NCBI RefSeq assembly: GCF_000621605.1
Contig: NZ_JHXX01000001.1
Coordinates: 62,001 to 126,000 of the forward strand
Direction: 5' to 3'
Origin: Butyrivibrio sp. MC2021
Lineage (GTDB): Bacteria > Bacillota > Clostridia > Lachnospirales > Lachnospiraceae
Length of the DNA: 64,000 nucleotides
Below, piece by piece: positions 1 through 7,762 of the stretch (position 1 is its first letter; every line of letters starts with the position of its first letter). Below the pieces are notes generated by a model that saw only the letters and a program-made list of their open reading frames with translations, did no database searches and was not told the origin of the DNA. A program made the translations under genes and the position numbers.

Positions 1-1
1 C

Positions 2-244
2 CTTATCGTAATGTGCTCTGAGAAGACCAAGGACATTCAGCCTATTGAGATAAAAGAAATAGTGATAAACCAGGGCCACTCCTGGAATGGAACTGCCATC
101 AAAGATATTGATATTTCAAGGCAGAGCTTTATCTTTATGGTCCGCAGGAACGGAAAAGCCATGGCTCCCAGGGGGAGTCTTGTTATGAGAGCCGGAGATA
201 CAGTGCTTCTTTATGGCAAGCATGTCCACAATGAAAACGTGTGA
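2..244 (+). CDS. C-terminal end of a potassium/proton antiporter (RCK_C/TrkA-C domain), cut by the window edge
   Basis: The reading frame is open from base 2 with no start required, so this is the last ~80 residues of a longer protein. The visible part contains a compact beta-rich TrkA-C pattern: a conserved H-S-W-N-G-T stretch, then MAPRG and a terminal RAGDTVLLYG. Family knowledge: this regulatory domain closes CvrA/NhaP2-type K+/H+ antiporters and other K+ transport proteins, where it binds a small ligand and gates transport. The transmembrane part lies outside the window, so the exact subfamily is an inference. The stop overlaps the region where the next gene begins, which suggests one operon. 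Confidence 0.6.
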   Translation, partial: LIVMCSEKTKDIQPIEIKEIVINQGHSWNGTAIKDIDISRQSFIFMVRRNGKAMAPRGSLVMRAGDTVLLYGKHVHNENV

Positions 245-261
245 TTAAGGAAAATTCAGTA

Positions 262-1104
262 ATGGAAAAATATTTTGATAATGCAACAAAACAGGAAATA
301 TTAGACAGAGCAGAACTTTTTGTCCTGGATATGGATGGGACATTTTATCTTGAAAATGATATTTTGGACGGTGCTTTGGATTTCCTTGAAAGTGTTAAAA
401 GAGCAGGGAAGGAATACATGTTTTTTACCAATAATTCCTCCCAGTCTCCCAAGGCCTATATTGATAAGCTGGCAAGGATGAACTGCCATATCACAAGAGA
501 TATGATCATGACCTCCGGGGATGTTATGATTCGTTATCTCAACAACTTTTATAAGGGAAAGTCAGTGTATCTTCTTGGAACAGAGTCCCTTATCGAGAGC
601 TTTGAGGAGGGCGGCATTAATCTTTTTTGGCCTGAAAAGGAAAAAGAAGGAACTAGGCCTGATATCGTAGTTGTGGGCTTTGACAAGACCCTGACTTATG
701 AGAAGCTTACAAATGCCTGCAATTATATAAGAGAAGGGTCTGTTTTCCTGGCTACACATCTTGATATAAACTGTCCTGTGAAGGGAGGCTTTATTCCGGA
801 TTGCGGAGCCATGTGCGCTGCAATAGAGCTTTCCACCGGGGTTAAGCCTAAGTTTGTTGGAAAGCCCTTTGGAGAAACTGTTGAAATGATAGTTGATGCC
901 ACAGGCAAAAACAAGGAGAATATTGCCTTCGTTGGAGACAGAATCTACACTGATGTGGCTACGGGAGTAAATAACGGAGCAATAGGAGTGCTGGTACTTA
1001 CAGGAGAGACTCTTCTTAGCGATATTCCTGCCTCCAAGGTTAAGCCTGATGTGGTTTATGAGTCCATAAAAGAGATGGGAATTCTTCTTGATAAAGCGTT
1101 GTGA
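262..1104 (+). CDS. HAD-family sugar-phosphatase-like hydrolase (NagD/PGPase type)
   Basis: A 280-residue HAD hydrolase. Motif I is DMDGT (nucleophile Asp23, general acid Asp25), followed by FFTNNSS (motif II), VGKPFG with Lys201 (motif III) and VGDRIYTD around 224-231 (motif IV). The TNNSS motif and the C2-type cap between motifs II and III place it with NagD, AraL and phosphoglycolate phosphatases, which dephosphorylate small sugar or glycolate phosphates in the cytoplasm; the substrate cannot be read from sequence. An upstream in-frame GTG at 241 exists, but it lacks a ribosome site, whereas AAGG lies 11 nt before the ATG at 262. It follows the antiporter gene directly. Confidence 0.8.
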   Translation: MEKYFDNATKQEILDRAELFVLDMDGTFYLENDILDGALDFLESVKRAGKEYMFFTNNSSQSPKAYIDKLARMNCHITRDMIMTSGDVMIRYLNNFYKGKSVYLLGTESLIESFEEGGINLFWPEKEKEGTRPDIVVVGFDKTLTYEKLTNACNYIREGSVFLATHLDINCPVKGGFIPDCGAMCAAIELSTGVKPKFVGKPFGETVEMIVDATGKNKENIAFVGDRIYTDVATGVNNGAIGVLVLTGETLLSDIPASKVKPDVVYESIKEMGILLDKAL

Positions 1105-1218
1105 CTAAAATCTTGAAAAAATAATACAAAGCATTTAAAGCCATGGACACTTCTTTATATTGTTAATAAAATAGTCGTATATGAAAACAAAACTTATATC
1201 AAATGGAGGTTATTTGAG

Positions 1219-1860
1219 ATGAAGATAGCACTTATCAATGAGAACAGTCAGGCTGCCAAGAACGAGATGATCTATGGCGCACTTAAGAAAGTTGCTGATA
1301 AGCACGGCTTTGAGGTATTCAACTACGGAATGTATTCTGCTGAGGACAAGGCTCAGCTTACATATGTACAGAACGGTATTCTGGCATGTGTACTTCTTAA
1401 TTCCGGAGCAGTAGATTATGTTATCACAGGCTGCGGCACAGGTGAGGGCGCAATGCTTGCCTGCAACAGCTTCCCCGGAGTTATCTGCGGTCACGTTACA
1501 GATCCTCTTGATGCTTATACTTTTGCTCAGATCAATGACGGCAACGCTATTTCAATGAACTTTGCTCTTAAGTCAGGCTGGGGCGCAGAGCTTAACCTTG
1601 AGTATACTTTCGAGAAGCTTTTCTCTGAGGAGAGCGGACAGGGATATCCAAGAGAGAGAGCAGTTCCTGAGCAGCGCAACAAGAAGATCCTGGATGAGGT
1701 TAAAAAGGTTACTTACAACACTGATGTTGTGGACATTCTCAACAAGCTCGACAGAGACCTGGTTAAGGGAGCACTTTCAGGAGAGCACTTCCTTGAGTAC
1801 TTCGATGCCAATGCCAAGGATGAGCGTATTAAAGAGGCTGTACACGAGCTTTTGAAATAA
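1219..1860 (+). CDS. RpiB/LacA/LacB-family sugar-phosphate isomerase
   Basis: The N-terminal ~150 residues match the RpiB/LacAB fold, including the GCGTGEGAM loop in which Cys72 sits at the position of the catalytic base of RpiB. These enzymes interconvert aldose and ketose phosphates such as ribose-5-P/ribulose-5-P or galactose-6-P/tagatose-6-P. At 213 residues it is about 60 longer than classical RpiB; the extra C-terminal part is helical and charged. The start is fixed by TGGAGG shortly upstream. A strong terminator follows at 1886-1926, so it is probably a single-gene unit or the end of one. Substrate is not assignable. Confidence 0.78.
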   Translation: MKIALINENSQAAKNEMIYGALKKVADKHGFEVFNYGMYSAEDKAQLTYVQNGILACVLLNSGAVDYVITGCGTGEGAMLACNSFPGVICGHVTDPLDAYTFAQINDGNAISMNFALKSGWGAELNLEYTFEKLFSEESGQGYPRERAVPEQRNKKILDEVKKVTYNTDVVDILNKLDRDLVKGALSGEHFLEYFDANAKDERIKEAVHELLK

Positions 1861-1885
1861 TTTTTTGGTAAATAAATAATCGATG

Positions 1886-1926
1886 AAACGTGCGAAACAT
1901 TTTTTGTGTTTCGCACGTTTTTTTCT
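1886..1926 (+). terminator. Intrinsic terminator after the RpiB-family gene
   Basis: Perfect 14-bp inverted repeat (1886-1899 with 1907-1920) around a 7-nt loop, followed by a T-rich tract. It ends the isomerase transcript and separates it from the TPR gene. Confidence 0.9.
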
Positions 1927-1927
1927 C

Positions 1928-1956
1928 TTTTTCTATAGGAATTTTCATGGTATACT
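1928..1956 (+). promoter_or_regulatory. Putative promoter for the TPR protein gene
   Basis: TTTTTC (1928-1933), a 17-nt spacer, then TATACT (1951-1956). The -35 is weak and overlaps the tail of the preceding terminator. The ~80-nt leader then holds a short GGGC-TTT-GCCC hairpin (2003-2013) followed by a T run, a possible weak attenuator. Confidence 0.4.
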
Positions 1957-2041
1957 TTCATTTGTGCGACCTTTTTTTCGCATGGAACTATTTTGTGAAT
2001 AAGGGCTTTGCCCATGTTTTTTAGAGGGATGGTTTTGAGTT

Positions 2042-3388
2042 TTGGGTTACAGAAATAAAAACGTTTACAGTTCTGCAAAAAGAAGAAAAAAGAAGACCTT
2101 GGATATAAGGAGAGCCGGTATAATTACAGCTGCTTCAGCTGTAGTTGTGGCTGCAGGTCTTGCCATATACAGTCATTTACCTTTTGTTAAGGTCAACAAT
2201 GCAATCGCAGCAGGTAATAAATATACAGAATCAGCCAATTATGAAGCAGCTATAGAATCCTATGAGAAGGCTATCGCCATTGATCCCAAGTCAGTTGCGG
2301 CATATTCCAATCTGGCAGGGGCATATCTCAGCCTTGACAATAAAGAGGATGCTAAAAAGGCTCTTTATGAAGGCTTTCAGAATACAGACAATGAGCTTTT
2401 ACTCAGAGATTATCATACTGTTATCATGAATGAAGCGGTTAGCGATATGAATTCTGCTCATACCAGCTTTGATACAGTTGACAAGCTGGTGGAGGTACTG
2501 GAAGAAAGCAGTGATAATGCGGATGCCATCGAACTTCTTGATGCTGCCTATGAGAGATGCTTTAATGACTCTTACAATGGAGATCACAACACACTTTTCA
2601 GAGCAGGCAATGACAATTTCTCCAGATACTCTGATCTCGTAAGACGTATGGCAGCTGTATATGCAGAGAGTTCTTCCGATGCACTTAAGAACGTTATTCT
2701 CAAATATGCCGTACCCAATCTTGATTCATTTACCATGAACCTTGAGGATGCTTATGCATACAGAAGTCTTCTTGAGGAGATCACAGCTTCTGTAGGCTCT
2801 TCCCAGGATATTGATTCTGTTAAAAACTGCATTTCCGACGCGGAGAATGTTCAGGGTATATTTGCTGACATTTTTGTCCAGTTGGATGTTGGAAATGTGG
2901 ATGAACTCAGAGATTTTGTTGTTTCTGACGAATATATTGCTCTCAGAAACGTTTTCCTTAATAATCTTGAGACACCTCAGGAGAATACAACATATGTTTC
3001 CATCAGCAGAGAGGCTATCATTCTTAACAGAAATGAGAACGGCTTCAGCTACAGATTTTTGAACTTTGAGGAGAATCCAGAGACCAGCGGAGTCATCACA
3101 TTGTGGGCGAACTTCTTTGAGGATGACGGAGTTCAGAGAAACTCAATCTCATATGAACCAGGTGCTATCAACGGAAATCTTTACCCTCATACCAAGTATT
3201 CCGTAACATATCTGCTGAGCTACATCACTTCCGGCAAATCAACCAAGGTTGCCAAGATGAATTACAGACTTGATACCACCATAACATATGAGGATGGCAC
3301 CACAGACGAGACTATAGTGGGTGACTGGGGCGGTCCTAATGAGTGGATCATGGATATCGACACCATAGAATCAAGGATACGAGCTTAA
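2042..3388 (+). CDS. Membrane-anchored TPR-repeat protein of unknown function
   Basis: A 448-residue protein with a Lys/Arg-rich N-terminus (KRRKKK), one membrane segment at about residues 26-45, and TPR units at roughly 50-115 (pattern YEAAIESYEKAIAIDP). The remaining ~300 residues form a predicted extracytoplasmic domain not recognised, ending in a beta-rich, acidic region. The start must be the TTG at 2042, because a stop lies at 2036 in the same frame and no ATG occurs before the membrane segment; AGAGGG is ~13 nt upstream. The layout (short cytoplasmic tail, single TM, TPR, unknown beta domain) resembles the protein at 18395-19846. Thiamine pyrophosphokinase follows 11 nt downstream. Confidence 0.6.
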   Translation: MGYRNKNVYSSAKRRKKKTLDIRRAGIITAASAVVVAAGLAIYSHLPFVKVNNAIAAGNKYTESANYEAAIESYEKAIAIDPKSVAAYSNLAGAYLSLDNKEDAKKALYEGFQNTDNELLLRDYHTVIMNEAVSDMNSAHTSFDTVDKLVEVLEESSDNADAIELLDAAYERCFNDSYNGDHNTLFRAGNDNFSRYSDLVRRMAAVYAESSSDALKNVILKYAVPNLDSFTMNLEDAYAYRSLLEEITASVGSSQDIDSVKNCISDAENVQGIFADIFVQLDVGNVDELRDFVVSDEYIALRNVFLNNLETPQENTTYVSISREAIILNRNENGFSYRFLNFEENPETSGVITLWANFFEDDGVQRNSISYEPGAINGNLYPHTKYSVTYLLSYITSGKSTKVAKMNYRLDTTITYEDGTTDETIVGDWGGPNEWIMDIDTIESRIRA

Positions 3389-3399
3389 AGGAACATTAC

Positions 3400-4074
3400 A
3401 TGAATCTTGAGAAATCTGAGCCCAAATGCATAATTATCTCTGCGGGACATTTCGTTCCCATGGAGATCCCCATTGGGGAAGAGGATATGGTAATTGCCTG
3501 TGATGCAGGATTTATCTATGCTGAGCAGCTTGGGATTCTGCCGGATCTCATAGTGGGTGATTTTGATTCCATGAGTGAAGCAGGCGCTTTAGCCATGAGA
3601 AGTCTTCGGGAAATCAGCGAAAGTGATCCCGACCGTATAGTAAAACTCAATGTAAAAAAAGATGATACAGATACCCTTATGGCTGTAAAGATCGCTCTTT
3701 CCAAGGGATACAGAAAATTCATGCTGTACGGAAGCCTTGGCGGTCAAAGGATGGACCACAGCATTGCCAATTTACAGACACTTTTATTTATCAAGCATAA
3801 CGGCGGAACAGGGTATATAATTGAAGAAAATAGGATAGTACTGATAGCAGAGAATGAGACTGTAAGATTCCACAGGGGTAACAGCGGGATGATCTCAATT
3901 TTCTCTGTTTCAGAGGTTTCAAAAGGCGTTACTATAAGAGGACTTATGTATTCCCTGGAAGACGGGGAACTTAGGAATGATTTTCCTCTTGGGGTAAGCA
4001 ATGAATTCATTATCGACGAGGAGGCAGAGATTACAGTCAGGGAAGGAACACTTCTGATCACAGCGGACATGTAA
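3400..4074 (+). CDS. thiN: Thiamine pyrophosphokinase
   Basis: A 224-residue enzyme that transfers pyrophosphate from ATP to thiamine to make the cofactor thiamine diphosphate. Diagnostic family motifs appear in order: CDAG, GDFDS, KKDDTD, GSLGGQRMDH, and the thiamine-binding GVSNE near the C-terminus. The frame is open upstream to 3343, but AAAGGA lies 7 nt before the ATG at 3400 and the upstream codons belong to the end of the TPR gene, so 3400 is the start. No TPP riboswitch is seen; the gene appears co-transcribed with its upstream neighbour and the cation transporter downstream. Confidence 0.93.
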   Translation: MNLEKSEPKCIIISAGHFVPMEIPIGEEDMVIACDAGFIYAEQLGILPDLIVGDFDSMSEAGALAMRSLREISESDPDRIVKLNVKKDDTDTLMAVKIALSKGYRKFMLYGSLGGQRMDHSIANLQTLLFIKHNGGTGYIIEENRIVLIAENETVRFHRGNSGMISIFSVSEVSKGVTIRGLMYSLEDGELRNDFPLGVSNEFIIDEEAEITVREGTLLITADM

Positions 4075-4087
4075 CTCTGAGGGGGAT

Positions 4088-5269
4088 ATGATCTGTTTTC
4101 TTGCAAGATTCTTTGTAATAGATTATGAGCAGGTTAAGCTTCCGAAAGTCAGGCAAGGCTATGGCGTCCTTAGCGGTGTCACAGGCATTGCCTTTAATAT
4201 TATTTTGTTTATTTTCAAGCTGATTGCGGGATTTGTCAGCGGTTCCATCTCCATTATGGGTGATGCGTTCAATAACTTGTCAGACGCGGCATCATCTGTG
4301 GTGACACTGGTGGGCTTCAAGCTTGCAGGTCAGGAGGCTGACGAGGAACATCCCTTCGGGCATGGTCGTATAGAGTATGTTTCGGGGCTTATTGTTTCAC
4401 TTTTTATCATTATCATGGGTGTGGAGCTGATTCACAGCTCTTTTACAAGGATTCTTAATCCCGAACCTATAGAGTTCAGCCCGGCAATCGCTTTGATCCT
4501 TGTTTTTTCTATAGTTATCAAACTAATAATGTTTCAGGGAAATCTTCAGGCTGCCCGCAGGATAGACAGTGCGGCCCTTAAGAATACCGCAATAGACAGT
4601 ATTTCTGATGTTTTTACAACTTCTGTGGTACTAGTTTCCGCTATTATAGCTTATAATTGGGGAGTCAGCATAGACGGTTATGTGGGTGTCCTGGTGGGAC
4701 TTCTTATTATAAAAGGCGGAGTCGGAGCTGCCAGGGACACAATCAACCCACTGCTGGGAGAGCCTCCGAGCAGGGAATTTACTGATGAGATTGAGAAGCT
4801 TGTACTGGCACACGATTATATTATCGGTGTTCACGATCTCATTATTCATAACTATGGACCCAGCAGAATATTTATGTCACTTCATGTGGAAGTACCTTCC
4901 AATAAAGACATTGTGACTATCCACGATATTATCGATGATATAGAAAATGAACTTCGGACAAGATATCATTGCACAGCGGTCATTCATATGGATCCTGTTA
5001 TAGAGAATGATGACGAAGTCAATGAAGTGAGACATTATGTCAAGCACGCCTTTAAGGAGCTTGATCCTGAGCTGAAGATCCATGATTTCAGGATCATCAG
5101 GACAAGAGGAAAGGGCGAGAGAATAGCTTTTGATGTGGAGGTTCCCTATCACTATAATCTTAAGGACTCCGACATTATTGATTTTATGGTAAAAAAAATT
5201 GAGAGTATCAGGCCTAATGCGGACCTTGATATTACAATAGATAAGGCTACCAAGGCCAAGGAGGAATGA
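4088..5269 (+). CDS. Cation diffusion facilitator (CDF) family transporter
   Basis: A 393-residue efflux protein. About six membrane helices span residues ~20-215, followed by a cytoplasmic ferredoxin-like domain. The CDF metal-site pattern is present: GDAFNNLSD in the second helix, HPFGHGRIE after helix 2, and NTAIDSISD in the fifth helix. Family members export Zn2+, Fe2+, Mn2+ or Cd2+ in exchange for protons; the metal is not predictable here. The C-terminal part (~180 residues) is longer than the usual ~90. Starts at ATG 4088 with GAGGGGG immediately upstream; only 3 nt separate its stop from the ACT-protein gene. Confidence 0.87.
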   Translation: MICFLARFFVIDYEQVKLPKVRQGYGVLSGVTGIAFNIILFIFKLIAGFVSGSISIMGDAFNNLSDAASSVVTLVGFKLAGQEADEEHPFGHGRIEYVSGLIVSLFIIIMGVELIHSSFTRILNPEPIEFSPAIALILVFSIVIKLIMFQGNLQAARRIDSAALKNTAIDSISDVFTTSVVLVSAIIAYNWGVSIDGYVGVLVGLLIIKGGVGAARDTINPLLGEPPSREFTDEIEKLVLAHDYIIGVHDLIIHNYGPSRIFMSLHVEVPSNKDIVTIHDIIDDIENELRTRYHCTAVIHMDPVIENDDEVNEVRHYVKHAFKELDPELKIHDFRIIRTRGKGERIAFDVEVPYHYNLKDSDIIDFMVKKIESIRPNADLDITIDKATKAKEE

Positions 5270-5272
5270 AAA

Positions 5273-5677
5273 ATGTTAAAACAGATTTCTATTTACGCTG
5301 AAAACAAGAAAGGATGCCTTCAGACCATCACAGGCATTCTTGGGGAAAACGACATCAACATCTTGGGTTCTGTAACCAATGATTCTGCTGAATACGGCAT
5401 TATCCGTATGGTTGTTTCAGATCCTGACAAGTGCCTTAGTGTACTTAAGGAAAAAGAGTATATCTGCAAGACCACACCTGTACTTGCCATTGAATGTCCC
5501 GATGAAGTCGGTGCCCTTGATAAGATCCTTAAGACACTTTACGGAAGCAATATCAACGTAAACTATACATATCTTTCTTTTAACAGAGAATCAGGTCTTC
5601 CTATTATGGTTATGCATACCGATGATACCAAGCAGGTTGAGAATATTCTTATAAACAAAGGCTATAAGTGCCTTTGA
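5273..5677 (+). CDS. Tandem ACT-domain protein
   Basis: A 134-residue protein made of two consecutive ACT domains (about 1-65 and 68-134), each starting with the typical beta strand followed by K/D-G-x-L and a helix. Family knowledge: stand-alone double ACT proteins bind amino acids and are found in many Firmicutes, often as regulators, though most are uncharacterised. It is translationally linked to the cation transporter upstream (3-nt gap). No catalytic domain is present. A weak hairpin (5681-5687 with 5699-5705) follows the stop. Which ligand it senses cannot be told from sequence. Confidence 0.8.
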   Translation: MLKQISIYAENKKGCLQTITGILGENDINILGSVTNDSAEYGIIRMVVSDPDKCLSVLKEKEYICKTTPVLAIECPDEVGALDKILKTLYGSNINVNYTYLSFNRESGLPIMVMHTDDTKQVENILINKGYKCL

Positions 5678-5716
5678 TTAAACCTTTTTAATAAATATAA
5701 AGGTTTTGTTAAATAC

Positions 5717-5746
5717 TTGTCATATTAACCTTTTATTGTGTATACT
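5717..5746 (+). promoter_or_regulatory. Promoter of gpmI
   Basis: TTGTCA (5717-5722), an 18-nt spacer and TATACT (5741-5746) with an extended TG upstream of the -10. Transcription would start about 50 nt before the gpmI ribosome site. Confidence 0.65.
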
Positions 5747-5808
5747 ATGCAAGGACGAATATAAAACGCCCTGTAATTTCGGGCTTTATAAAATGGAGGA
5801 TATAAATA

Positions 5809-7356
5809 ATGAGAGGTTCTAAACCTACACTTCTTTTGATTCTTGATGGATACGGACTTAACGCCAATCCGGAAGGTAATGCTATTGCGATGGCTAACAC
5901 TCCTGTAATGGACGGACTTATGAAGGATTATCCTTTTGTTAAGGGATATGCCAGCGGACTGGCAGTAGGTCTTCCTGACGGCCAGATGGGTAACTCCGAG
6001 GTTGGTCATATGAACATGGGTGCCGGCAGAATCGTATATCAGGAACTTACAAGAATTACCAAGTCTATTGAGGATGGCGATTTCTTCACCAATGAGGGTC
6101 TTATGGCTGCCATCAACAATTGCAAAGAGAAGAATTCAGCTCTTCATATGTATGGTCTTGTTTCTGATGGTGGTGTACACAGCCACATTACACATATCTA
6201 TGGACTTTTAGAGATGGCCAAGAAGAACGGACTTGATAAGGTTTACGTTCACTGCTTCCTTGACGGAAGAGATACTCCTCCGGAGAGCGGAATCGACTTC
6301 GTTCAGCAGCTTGAGGACAAGATGAAAGAGCTTGGCGTAGGTCAGATTGCTTCAATTTCAGGCCGTTACTACGCTATGGACAGAGATAACAACTACGACA
6401 GAGTAGAGTACGCATACAATGCACTTACCAAGGGTGAGGGCAACAAGGCTAACAGCGCTCACGAGTGCATGGAGCAGAGCTACAAGGATGGCAAGACAGA
6501 CGAGTTCGTTATTCCTACAGTTATCATGAAGAATGGCGCACCTGTAGCCACAATCAAGGATGGAGATTCAATCATTTTCTACAACTTCCGTCCTGACAGA
6601 GCAAGAGAGATCACACATTGCTTCTGCGATGATGAGTTTGATAAGTTCAACAGAGGCAAGCGTCTTGATGTAACTTATGTTTGCTTCACAGATTATGATC
6701 CACTTATCCCTAACAAGGAGGTCGCCTTCAAGAAGGTTCTTCTTAACAACACCTTCGGTGAGTGGCTTGCAGCTAAGGGGATGAAGCAGGCAAGAATCGC
6801 TGAGACAGAGAAATATGCTCATGTAACATTCTTCTTTAACGGTGGTGTTGAGCAGCCTAACGAGGGCGAGGACAGAGTTCTGGTTAACAGCCCTAAGGAT
6901 GTTCCTACCTATGACCTTAAGCCTCAGATGAGCGCTCCTGAAGTATGTGAGAAGATTCTTGATGCTATCAACTCACAGAAGTACGACGTTATCGTAGCTA
7001 ACTTCGCTAACCCTGATATGGTTGGTCACACTGGTGTTATTCCTGCAGCTGTTAAGGCTATCGAGACCGTTGATGAGTGCGTAGGCAAGATCGTTGACGC
7101 CATTAAGGCAGTTAACGGAACAATGTTCATCTGCGCTGACCACGGTAATGCAGATATGATGATCGACTATGAGACAGGAGAGCCTTGGACAGCTCACACA
7201 ACCAACCCTGTTCCTTTCATCCTTGTTAACTATGATCCTGCATATACCCTTAAGGAAGGCGGATGCCTTGCAGACATCATTCCTACACTTATCGAGTGCA
7301 TGGGAGAAGAGCAGCCTGCAGAAATGACCGGAAAGAGTCTTCTTATCAAAAAATAA
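5809..7356 (+). CDS. gpmI: 2,3-bisphosphoglycerate-independent phosphoglycerate mutase
   Basis: A 515-residue alkaline-phosphatase-superfamily enzyme that interconverts 3- and 2-phosphoglycerate in glycolysis using two Mn2+ ions. Seen: N-terminal LILDGYG metal motif, MGNSEVGHMNMGAGR with phosphoserine nucleophile Ser63, FLDGRDTPP, and late metal ligands in CADHGNAD and TAHTT. Length is standard. TGGAGG lies 10 nt before the ATG. It has its own promoter and heavy use of a few preferred codons, consistent with high expression. The hairpin GCCC/GGGC in the leader is short and of unclear meaning. Confidence 0.96.
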   Translation: MRGSKPTLLLILDGYGLNANPEGNAIAMANTPVMDGLMKDYPFVKGYASGLAVGLPDGQMGNSEVGHMNMGAGRIVYQELTRITKSIEDGDFFTNEGLMAAINNCKEKNSALHMYGLVSDGGVHSHITHIYGLLEMAKKNGLDKVYVHCFLDGRDTPPESGIDFVQQLEDKMKELGVGQIASISGRYYAMDRDNNYDRVEYAYNALTKGEGNKANSAHECMEQSYKDGKTDEFVIPTVIMKNGAPVATIKDGDSIIFYNFRPDRAREITHCFCDDEFDKFNRGKRLDVTYVCFTDYDPLIPNKEVAFKKVLLNNTFGEWLAAKGMKQARIAETEKYAHVTFFFNGGVEQPNEGEDRVLVNSPKDVPTYDLKPQMSAPEVCEKILDAINSQKYDVIVANFANPDMVGHTGVIPAAVKAIETVDECVGKIVDAIKAVNGTMFICADHGNADMMIDYETGEPWTAHTTNPVPFILVNYDPAYTLKEGGCLADIIPTLIECMGEEQPAEMTGKSLLIKK

Positions 7357-7376
7357 TACGGGATTCTTATCGAAAA

Positions 7377-7405
7377 TTGACTAAGAGCGTCATATATGTT
7401 ATGAT
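7377..7405 (+). promoter_or_regulatory. Promoter of secG
   Basis: TTGACT (7377-7382), exactly 17 nt, then TATGAT (7400-7405). A near-consensus sigma-A promoter placed 44 nt before the secG start. Confidence 0.75.
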
Positions 7406-7448
7406 GATTTAGTTAGAGAATACGATAATAATCTGGGAGGTTAATTTC

Positions 7449-7688
7449 GTGAAAGTATTGTTAATCGTTATCGGAGTAGTATTCATGTTAGTTTGTGCTG
7501 CTTTAGTTGTTCTTGTGCTTGCACAGGAAGGCAAGAGCCAGGGACTTGGAGCAATCCAGGGAACAGTTGAGAATACATATTGGGGCAAGAACAAGGGCCG
7601 TTCAAGAGAAGGCGTTCTCAAGACAGTTACAATTGTTTTGTCATTCCTTTTCGTTATCCTTGCGATCTTACTTAATATGATGGCTTAA
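7449..7688 (+). CDS. secG: Preprotein translocase subunit SecG
   Basis: A 79-residue protein with two membrane helices (about 2-22 and 55-77) joined by a Gly-rich loop (GKSQGLGAIQG), the normal SecG layout. SecG assists SecYE in protein export. Start is GTG with GGGAGG about 9 nt upstream. The order secG-rnr-smpB-ssrA is the common Firmicutes cluster and supports the call. A terminator at 7719-7750 follows, yet the next gene begins only 13 nt later, so rnr is transcribed by readthrough or from an unseen promoter. Confidence 0.92.
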   Translation: MKVLLIVIGVVFMLVCAALVVLVLAQEGKSQGLGAIQGTVENTYWGKNKGRSREGVLKTVTIVLSFLFVILAILLNMMA

Positions 7689-7718
7689 TCATAAGCGGCA
7701 GGATAAATATGTATTTTT

Positions 7719-7750
7719 AAGGCACTCTTTTTACAGAGTGCCTTTTCTTT
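7719..7750 (+). terminator. Intrinsic terminator or attenuator between secG and rnr
   Basis: 10-bp inverted repeat (7719-7728 with 7735-7744), 6-nt loop, T-rich tail. It lies immediately before the rnr ribosome site, so partial readthrough could set rnr expression. Confidence 0.8.
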
Positions 7751-7762
7751 TACGAGGTAATA

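Noticed and set aside
2003..2013. Full intrinsic terminator in the TPR gene leader
   Set aside because: The stem is only 4 bp with a 3-nt loop; at most a weak attenuator.
7719..7750. CIRCE-like heat-shock element before rnr (GGCACTC/GAGTGCC)
   Set aside because: CIRCE is TTAGCACTC-N9-GAGTGCTAA; here the arms and 6-nt loop differ and a T run follows, so it is a terminator.
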